From positions 3,528,739 through 3,592,738 of the forward strand of contig NC_054081.1 in assembly GCF_017562075.2 (NCBI RefSeq): DNA of 64,000 bases. The letters are read 5' to 3'. The notes under the pieces are model-generated. The model made no database searches and had not been told where the DNA came from. It was given only the letters and a program-made list of their open reading frames with translations. Shown piece after piece: positions 55,330 through 64,000 of this stretch; within the stretch, counting starts at the first letter, position 1, and every line of letters starts with the position of its first letter. Both the position numbers and the translations under genes were made by a program. The stretch is from Anopheles merus (lineage: Eukaryota > Arthropoda > Insecta > Diptera > Culicidae).

Positions 55330-58300
55330 CTCGCGTTCACTGAAAAGAATCAAATTGCCCAAGTCAGTAATCAGAATACTTCAGGAGGGACGTAAGATCT
55401 TATCCTTGTCATGTGTTCCTCATAACGAGTACCCCTTTATTAAACCTACTTGCACAATAAATAGCTCTCTTAGCGAGTAAGATCTCGCATAACGAGCAAT
55501 TTCGTTTATTGTTTTTGATACGCTTGTTTGGCATCATCAAGATCACAATCGGTCCTCATGGAGCATTTCTTTCATTTTGATTATTGTCCAAGCGGATGGG
55601 AAGTGTTTCAATACTAAAAATCGTTTGATTTAAAGCTATCGCCAGGAAAAGAAGTTTCGTACAATAGCGTCTTGCCCAACTGTGCTTTGATGAGTGTTGC
55701 TTGCGAGTTTTTCAGGATCTCCAGGTATAGATCCAGTATCCAAATGAAATGAAATGAGCAATGTCTAGCAGGACATATCTGAACAGCAAGAATTAAACCT
55801 GGACCTAAACGGGCGAGAGATCTTTTTAACATCTTTAGATTGCAGCAGTTTTTACTATTAAGAAGACATGCTCCATAGTTCTGAGATTCATATATATCCT
55901 TACATAGCAGTTCATTTGCAGTCCTGGAACCAATTACTTCACTATTCCAAGATATTATTTGAGAAAAAAGCCTCTTGCATCACAAGTTATTCGTGTTACA
56001 AGGGAGTTGCAGGGACAGATTAAGCTTGTTATACGAGAGTCCACATTATTTATTGTCTTATTGGCACTCACACAGAGAAAGTATAAAACCGGCGTGATAA
56101 ACCTAAGATGCGATAGATGGAGTGCGAAGCAGAACCCAAAACCAGACTCACCAAACGGTTGCGTGCCCAATGGTGGCCACGCCAGATCGCCACGCAACAA
56201 TCTTTTAATGCAATCGTGGTGAACAGAAACTTGTACCCAACTAAAAGGTGAAGCTGGACGTCCACACCGACCTGAAGATCGTTGGCACCGCGCGGCTTCT
56301 GCTCGGTTCGCCCGTCGGAGCAGCGGATAATGGTCGCAATTTAATTGTTCCCGCTCGCTTGCACGATGGAAGCGTCGTCCTTATCCGAGGGCAACTTGCC
56401 TCTTAACGGATCACGCTGGCCACTTGCTCGAGAGCTGTCGCTCGATGTCGCTCGGAGTTGCTATTTTCCCTTGAAATGAAAACGCTCCAGCATCAGCACA
56501 AAAAGCATGCAAAAAATGTTCGTACCCTTTAAAGGGTTTCAGCAGCGGTTTTTTTTTTGTCTTCTTTGGCCTGGACTGGACTGCAATGGGCAAGGAAAAA
56601 AACCCTCAGCAAGGAAAGAGAGCTAGAACAAGAAAGGAAATTAACACCGGGGCGGAGCGGCAGGGCCCGGGATCAAACGAACACAATTGGGAAGCGCACC
56701 ATGCCAAAAGTACGGCCAGCAGCCGTCTCTTATCGACGGCTCCCAATTGTCTTTCCCGTTCTTCGCTCGTTCTCTCTTTCTATCTTTCTCTTGGAGCTAG
56801 TGTTTTTTGCATTTTCTCTAAGAATTTCCCTCCCATAGCGTAGCACGTAAGACACTGAGCTTTGGCGAGCAGTGGGATGGGTGTAGAGCTTTTCACGGTA
56901 AAGTGAGCTACCGAACTATACCGTATCTATGCTGCTGTTGCTGCAGCTTGTTAGCATAGCACGCAGCAAGGGGCGAAATACAGCTGCTCGTTAATCCGCT
57001 TATCATCCACTTTCCACCAGCCAGTAAGGGACCCCGGTGCCTGCGTCTGGCGTCCTCTCTTCCCTCCGCCCGACGGTTTTGACCGCCGCATTGGACATCA
57101 AAGGGGGAAAAAACGTCGTCCGTCAGAGATGGGTTGAGCCGAAACAAAAGCGGCGTCGGGGAAAAAAAACCCGCCGCAGATCAGCCGCACCTAAAAGGCG
57201 AAGGCTTCCCTTTTTCCCACTGCCCCGCTATCAATCGCAAGTGGGCGCAAAAGTCTTTACGACGAATTGTGGCCGACGAAAGAGAGAGGGAGAGAGGGTG
57301 AAAAAGAGAGACGGAAGCAAAATGTATCTCATTTCCCGCAGTTGCACGCCGCAAATGCTTCATTAAAACAAGCCAAATTCAATTTGGCCTGCCAGCGCAC
57401 CCAGCAAAGGCCCCCGAAATCGGAGGAGTCGCCCTTAACAACAACAAAAAAAAAATCGCCTTCGACAGAAAAAGGGCACTGCTCTCCAACTGTGGCATCA
57501 TCGCGCGTCGGTCGGAGGGGTTGTGGGTGGTCGTGTCGAGGAGGAGGGGATTGGGATAATGCTCGAAATCTAGAATGTAAACAAATTAATAATCTTGTTA
57601 TTCCGCTTTTTAGAACTTTACGGAACGATGGTATTTTACCCGCGGCCGCTCGGCGATGGACCACGCTTGACAGCTGGGCTGTGTTTCGAAAAGTGCAGTC
57701 GCTTTATCTATTTCACGCTCGTCCCTCCTGCCTTGCTTGTGGTGAAGGTTTTATTATTATTTTTTTTTGGAAAACGCGACAAGATGGCCCTGTTCTTTCA
57801 TGCTTTTTTTTTGGGCTGCCGTTGTTGTCGTCGGTCTGTTCGGCGTGTCTCTTGTTATATTTTATGGCACCAAAGCGCTTCGAAAGCTGAGCGTGATCTG
57901 AAAAGCTCGCGCCCTTCTGTGTGTGCGTGCCAGACGCTCACCTTCCTCTGCTTCAAAAGAAGCAGCTCATTTACATTTTAGCGTTTCGCATCCCCGAAGC
58001 GAGCCCCGCTGTGAATGCCGAATAGCAAAAGTAAAGAAGAAGAGAAAAAAACAACAACCGAATGAACTTAAGTCCCTTTTCGGCTCAAAGGAGTTTATTT
58101 CACAGTTTCTGTTTTTTTGTTTCGCCTCGCTACAAGGTCCGTTCTAAGCTCGGGCGTCTTCGCTTTAAGACTTACATTGGCAGCGATAAAAGATGCCGCT
58201 GCAAACAACAAAAAGATACCCGCCATACCAACGGCAACACCGTCGCCACTTGCAAGCAGCGAAAAGGTGCCGGTTATGCCGTGCACGATCGGCCCGTTGT

Positions 58301-58700
58301 TACGCGGCGGGACGGGGGGCAAAGTGTTTGGGGACCGAATTATTTTGCGCAAATCTCTAGCGAGTGTGCTGCAATCCGCGAGCATTCCCTCATATGGCTG
58401 GTTGCTGCTGCTGCTGCATTGTGAACAATATGGTGCATACCTCGTTTTGTGTCGTGGCGCTGGAAGCTTTGCGATGGTTGTGCTGTTTTCGCCAGAAGCC
58501 CCTGAGAGAGAGAGAGAGAGAGAGAGGGAGAGATAAAAAGAGATAGAAATGAATAAGATGGACTAACATTACATTCACATCTTGTCGATATGTTTCGAGA
58601 AGGATAGTGTCACAAAAAGGATACAATTTATTTGTTTTTTTTTTAGAGTGTGACTCTAATCCCAACTTCAAGCGAGATGTTTGAAGCATTTAGCGGGTTT
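55330..58700. other. Non-coding stretch
   Basis: 55384-55515 has AACGAG/TAGCGAG repeats that look like transposon debris. There are short T, A and GA runs (58504-58527). No gene is supported. Confidence 0.45.
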
Positions 58701-58724
58701 TTTAAATGGAATTTGCTTCACAGT

Positions 58725-58742
58725 TTGCATACTTTTAGGCGG
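58725..58742 (+). promoter_or_regulatory. Su(Hw)-like motif, 16 of 18
   Basis: TTGCATACTTTTAGGCGG, about 140 bp left of the large minisatellite. Confidence 0.65.
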
Positions 58743-58861
58743 AATGCATGCACATTTTAACGGAAAAGATGGCAACGTTAAAACCCGGTGAGTAATATCG
58801 TTTTATTCCGCGATCGTGTAATAAGTGTGGGGAAGGATCTCTACCAAATTGCCAAAGAGAG

Positions 58862-59890
58862 GTGAGCGCTTCAAGTAGCTCCGCAAGCTCACTGTATGTA
58901 GCTCAGAGCTCTGCTGCAGCCCTGCACGCTCAAAGCCGGTATGTAGCTATGCCGGAACAGTTTTTCTCCACAGCTTCAATGTAGCTTCACATTTCTTAAT
59001 GTGGCTTCGCTTACTCAATGTAGCTCCGAACGCTCAAACTAGCTCCGCACTCTTTACATTATTCAAAACTCTGCTGTAATTTCGTAAGCTAAAAGCCGCT
59101 TTTAAAACTTTACATTATCAATGTATCTCGGTATCTACAATGTAGCTCTGCACGGGTGGCTTCGCTAACATAATACAGTCACTGGCCCTCCATGTAGCTC
59201 TGCACTCACAATACGCTCCACGCTCTTTCGTAGCTCCATACGCTCAACGTAGCTCTACGATGAGTGTCTAGCTCTGCTGGAACAATTTCACTCTGCATCC
59301 TCAATCTTCCTGTGCTAACTCGATGTATTTAGCTCCAAACTCACATTTCACCTCCGGACGCTCTGAGTAGCTCCACACTCTTTACATTACTCAGCGCTCT
59401 GATGCAGCTCCGGACGCTCTAATTAGCTCCACACTCTTTACATTACTCAGCGCTCAGCTGCTGGTGGCTTCGCTAACATAATACAGTCACTGACCCTCCA
59501 TGTAGCTCTGGACTCACCATACGCTCCAGGCTCTTCTGTAGCTCCATACGCTCAACGTAGCTCTACAATCAGTGTGTAGCTCTGCTGGAACAGTTTATCC
59601 CTGCATCCTCAATGTAACCTCACATTCACAATGTTACTTTGCTAACTCGATGTATTTAGCTCCGAACTCACATTGCAGCTCCGGACGCTCTATTTAGCTC
59701 CACACTCTTTACATTACTCAGCGCTCTGATGCAGCCCGGCACGCTGCAATTCGCTACTTGGCACTGTTGTAGCTCTACACGCTCAATGCATCTCCGTATC
59801 CTCAATGTCACTCCGAAAGCTCACCGTAGCTCAATGCTCTGTTGCAGCTCCGCACGCTCACTAAAGCTCCGTAAAAGCTCAGTGTAGTAA
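58862..59890. repeat. 1-kb minisatellite, about 18-20 bp monomer (TGTAGCTCCGCACGCTCA), with an about 309-bp higher-order duplication
   Basis: Monomers resemble TGTAGCTCCGCACGCTCA with many variants. A longer block starting GGTGGCTTCGCTAACATAAT at 59154 is repeated at 59463, 309 bp apart, showing higher-order duplication. There are no open frames of length and no coding sense. Confidence 0.9.
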
Positions 59891-59899
59891 TTAATCAAA

Positions 59900-62340
59900 A
59901 TTAATTCTGCAAATAAAATGCGCTTGTCTTGCATTGATTCAATGCAGAGCTATATGCATAAAAGCTGGAGTAAGCTCTCACAATTCATGTGTGACAGATT
60001 TTTGATTCCTTAGATGAGAATTGATAGAAATGAAAAGCAAAGCACAAAACTGAGTTTACATTCCTGCACATTCCATTCTTCGCAACTGTCACGCAACACA
60101 GACCTGATGCTTTCGGTTTGAGCTGGATGTACGTCGAATTTTGAAAACATTTTCATAATTACAGATAAGTTGAAAGAAGAAGAAAAAACAACAACAACAA
60201 CAGCAATGGAAATTAACTCACCAAGGAGTAGGTTAATGCAATGCCTTCGCGCGCAGTACAAAACCGCATCCCGGCTGGACTCGTCGAGCTGGTTCTAATT
60301 TTCCCAAAGGTAACCTTTTGGCACCGCCCCCTCCCGGAAAGTGCTCGTATCGAAGACGAACAAGCAAACCATTTGTCCCCCTCTCCCCGGTGACAGCCGC
60401 CGGTGGCATTTGCCGGGGAAGTCGGTTGGAAATTATGCATTTTTCACCATTAACATGGTGGGAGAGTGGGGGGCGTGCAGTGGAGTTATTTTCGTGTTGC
60501 GCATTTGCTCCGCTCCGCTTTGCTTTTGTTCAGGCGTGACCCGGTTGGGGGTTCGTGGGGAAGCCGGTGTTGAGTGGGTGGTGGTAATTTATAGCTCAGT
60601 GAGCTCAGTACTCGGTACACACACACACACACACGTAAAACCGTGTAGGTGCACGCGGCGTTACTTTGTTAATTAAAGGACTTCTGGGGGATTTCAGGGG
60701 AGGCAAGTGGTTTGCGAGAGAGCCAGAGAGAGAGCAAAGCAAACAACACATAATGCATGTGTGAGTGTACGTGTGTGTGTAGGAGTGTTCTGCTTCCTGT
60801 GGGAGTACCACTGAAAAGCGAAACAAATCCGGTTTGCGCGACACAGCACTCCGGCTGAAGCGCCTGAAGGTATACCTCTTCGCCGTTGCAATTACACCAG
60901 CAACGCGCGGCCCCGTACCGTGTCGCGTGTAGTGCAACTTCTGCTGCAACGGTTGCTTTCTTCGTAGCACTTAAATCATTCAGTCCATATTGCGTTGACA
61001 TTGGGTCTCCATGTCTCTGTGTGTGTGTGTGTGTGTTGTTCAAAGTAAAAGCGCTGTCATATTGATGACAACTGACAACAGCACAGCGGAGCGGCTGACG
61101 CGTGAGTGAAAACCACTTGCATGGCTTTTGTTCGGTTTGCTTTTCCCATTCGACTGAAACAATCTCATTTTCCGATTAGAACTTTTGCCACTCGCAATCG
61201 GAAGCGCTTGCCAACAGCAAAGAAAAGAAGGGCAAAACGAGAAGAAAACCGTACGGGGGCTAGGGCAGCAGCAGCGCGGCTGTGCCAGGTTGTGAAAAAT
61301 GTTGCCGCATTATCGCTGACAGATGGTTAAATTGAGCCATTTTCACGATTTTATTTACCCGCTTTCGCGAACGCCCCGGTAGCAGCAAGGGGTAAGGGCA
61401 GCTGTGCGGTGTGTTGCTGCCTCGTGTAGCTGTCCGCAGAGCGGGCGGGCGGCATCGGGAAGCTGGGTTGGTTTACGTGTAAGATGTTCTACTTGAAGCG
61501 AGCCGAACAAAAATAACTTCCAATGCCGGAAGACGACATTGTCACTTTGGCTTTCGTGAAATGTATTATGCAACGTGCCATTGTGCGGGGAGAAGGGGAA
61601 AAGGGGGGGGGGGGGGGCGAGGAGTGCGATAGCGAGAAGGGTTACGTACGAATGGGAGCACACCGGAAATTCGACTGGATAAGCACGGATGCTGCCGTGG
61701 CCACGTACATCCCAGTAACACGCCGAACTGCTGGAAATGCTGGTAAGAACTCGAGCCCCGGATGTCATCGGCGGTACACAAACACACACACACACATACA
61801 CACACAAGTGCACACAAGAGGCACGAGCAGTAACAACATTCGTTCCTCGGACCGTACATCGAGTTAGGTCGGGAGCAGAAGCACAAAGTAACAAAAAAAA
61901 ACAGAAAACACGGGGACCTTACAAACAGATAAATGTTTGGTTTGTACTTACAACGACCAAAAAAGAAAGCACGACACACACATGACACAAACACATACAA
62001 GCACAATGGTAGAATTCGCCCCGGTGCACTGGAAGTGAGCGTTCTGGCAGAAGAAGAAGGACAAAAAAACGATAAAAGATTGCTTTTTGCAGTTTAGTTT
62101 CTCCGCCCTTTGGGTTGTTTGTGGGAAAAAAATGATCCAGCAAATATCTCACCTCACTCCGGGGTGTTTGGGGGACAAGCGGGACAGGCTGGGACCGAAC
62201 ACAACTTCCAACCGATTTCCGATCGTGGACGAGTGGACATTGGTCCATGTTCAGGTACGTTTCTTTGGCGTATTTCATATTTATTGTGTCGCTTCGGCTA
62301 AAAAGAAGCTGCAAAATCAAGTTAGGCTGCTAATGTTGCG
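59900..62340. other. Non-coding stretch
   Basis: Short CA or GT runs (60619-60634, 61018-61036, 61779-61806) and poly-G at 61603-61617. No gene is supported. Confidence 0.5.
60860..60877 (-). promoter_or_regulatory. Su(Hw)-like motif, 14 of 18
   Basis: Plus strand GCGCCTGAAGGTATACCT; the GCGCC arm and central AAGGTAT are kept. Confidence 0.42.
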
Positions 62341-62344
62341 CCGT

Positions 62345-62362
62345 TTGCCTACCTTCAGGAGT
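62345..62362 (+). promoter_or_regulatory. Su(Hw)-like motif, 14 of 18, GCCTAC variant
   Basis: TTGCCTACCTTCAGGAGT; 37 bp before a stronger copy in the same orientation. Confidence 0.42.
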
Positions 62363-62381
62363 GAAAGCGGTAAGACCGGCA

Positions 62382-62399
62382 TTGCCTACCTTTAGGCGC
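62382..62399 (+). promoter_or_regulatory. Su(Hw)-like motif, 17 of 18, GCCTAC variant
   Basis: TTGCCTACCTTTAGGCGC; a single change from the consensus. Confidence 0.58.
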
Positions 62400-63440
62400 G
62401 GTAAGAGTCGTGTACATTGAAACTGTTTTGAAAAAAACGAAAAGGAAACCCTCACTCTGATTGACTCGTTCGGAGCGGAGGTCGTTCTGCCAGTTTGGCG
62501 TCGATGCATTAATTGCACGTTTCAGCACGTCCGTCGCAGCCAGCCGTCTTTAACATTCCTGTCTGCTACTCCGCTCCCTTCCCTCTCTGCTGTGCATTTC
62601 GACACATTTCCATTTAAGCCACACCAAAAGGAAAACTTCATTCACCCACAGATGCAACGGATATGGCGAGACAAAAATATGTGGCGGCAACGCAAACCAC
62701 ACACAAAACAAAAAGAATCGTTAAAGGCTTGCGTATCGCTCAGACAGACAGAAGCTGCCTGGAATGGTGTTTGACGTACGCGCATCATTCGTCCCCGGGG
62801 AAGGGGAATGGATGCATCTCTCTCTCTCTCTCTCTCTCTCACTCCTCTCCCTGTATGTCTGGCTGTGTGTGTGTGTGTTGTGACGCTAATTTCGCACATC
62901 AGTCAGCGTGAGCGTGGCCTGGTGGGGACCCCTGGTCTGTGGGACATGTGTTTCGTCTTGACAGCATCCGCTCCGCAAACGCTACGCAAACATCCTGCCG
63001 CCTCCGCCCGCCTGCTTCCCCCGCTGGCCTTCCTTCGCCGTGCCGTTTTGCTTCGTCTTTTGTGTCGCGGTATGTGACCGGCCTGAGACATTCCAGCTGC
63101 AGCTCGCGGTTGGGTTGGGTTGTTTGCCGCCCTGCCGTCGAGACGCTGAACGCTTTCGCCCGGCTGAATGGAATGATTTGCAGCCGATTTAAATTGCGGG
63201 GGGGGGGGGGGGGGGGGGGGCTGTGTGTCTTTGTGAACGGGACGGCGTATCGGAATCATAGTTTGCCGTTGCCGTACGCAAACAGGGAAATTGGGGAAGC
63301 ATTTGCGGTGAAGAAAATAGGGAATTTTATTTCCAACTGCGAGCAGTACTGAGGTGATATTCTCATTTTTGTTCCATACCGAGAAGAAGATTAAAAGGTG
63401 CAAGAAATTGTTGCAATAGCCACTCTTCCAATAGTCAAAC
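62400..63440. other. Non-coding stretch
   Basis: CT run at about 62817-62840, GT near 62864-62878, poly-G at 63198-63220. No gene is supported. Confidence 0.5.
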
Positions 63441-63680
63441 AATATTTTCCAGACAATACTCGACATTGAGAAGGCTTCTAATAGAGTTAACCACAAAACA
63501 ATGAATCCTATTAGCCTTATTAGAAATATTAAAGCAACAACTCGAAAAATCGATCAATCTAGCTAGATTATACTTAAACGGTTCACTCCAACAGTCTACA
63601 TCGATAACAAGTTTCGTTGAAGAAACATATCCATTACCAATGGTTTTTTAGGATTCATGTAAATCTGATAATGGAAAAAT
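63441..63680 (+). pseudogene. Possible jockey-like reverse transcriptase remnant
   Basis: The frame reads FQTILDIEKASNRVNHKT near 63446-63502, like the LDIEKAFDRV motif of jockey-type non-LTR reverse transcriptases. A later broken segment near 63570-63620 recalls the following FxVxID block. Stops and frameshifts interrupt it. Only this short match supports the call. Confidence 0.45.
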
Positions 63681-64000
63681 CCTAGATTATATTTCAGCTT
63701 ATTTCCAAGAATAAGAAAAGCGTAAACTATGTAGAGAACCGAGTTAAATTAAAAATTCTTGTAGTGCACTTTCACAAACTCTTTCAGGTTATCTGTTAAA
63801 CTGAATTGGGAAGGAGATTTGAATGTTTATCAAGAAGCCATTAAAGCTGCCACATATTTGACATTTAGCTTATAGTTTGTTGGTTCGGCTCTATCGATAA
63901 ACACAAAAATACCTATGGTACATTCCTAGAATTTATTTATTCCAATTCTTACGAATTTATTCGTAGGTCCTAGAATATAGTTCTGTCGATTAGCCATAAG

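Overview
This window looks like a draft nuclear genome contig from a dipteran insect, most likely a mosquito and probably Anopheles. The evidence is one fly-type gene with short GT-AG introns, insect transposon remnants, very many CA/GT, GA/CT and homopolymer runs, and a run of exactly 100 Ns, which is an assembly placeholder. There is no bacterial operon structure, CRISPR array or rRNA. The species call is inference.

Layout. 1-1419: 3' end of a Ty1/copia retrotransposon (reverse transcriptase, RNase H, purine tract, 3' LTR). 1460-3478: a 2-kb minisatellite. 3479-10022: non-coding DNA with microsatellites, a TTC tract and a cluster of inverted-repeat MITEs (7771-8605). 10023-16343, minus strand: the only clear cellular gene, an ortholog of Drosophila kirre/roughest (Irre cell-recognition Ig protein). 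It has a signal peptide, five Ig domains, one membrane span and a cytoplasmic tail ending in the PDZ ligand THV. The gap at 13028-13127 hides at least one cytoplasmic exon. 16344-64000: about 47 kb with no convincing gene, either upstream intron or intergenic DNA of this locus. It holds a decayed non-LTR retrotransposon, pogo-like ends, several MITE families, two more minisatellites and many microsatellites.

The most notable signal is an 18-bp motif, TTGCATACCTTTAGGCGC, found in both orientations at more than 30 places. About 20 of these lie between 30.1 and 42.9 kb. It matches the binding site that I recall for the insulator protein Suppressor of Hairy-wing (Su(Hw)), the protein that binds the gypsy insulator. 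Several copies flank MITEs. I read this as a natural, partly transposon-associated field of Su(Hw)-type insulator sites upstream of a large developmental gene. The sequence supports the motif directly; protein binding and function are inference.
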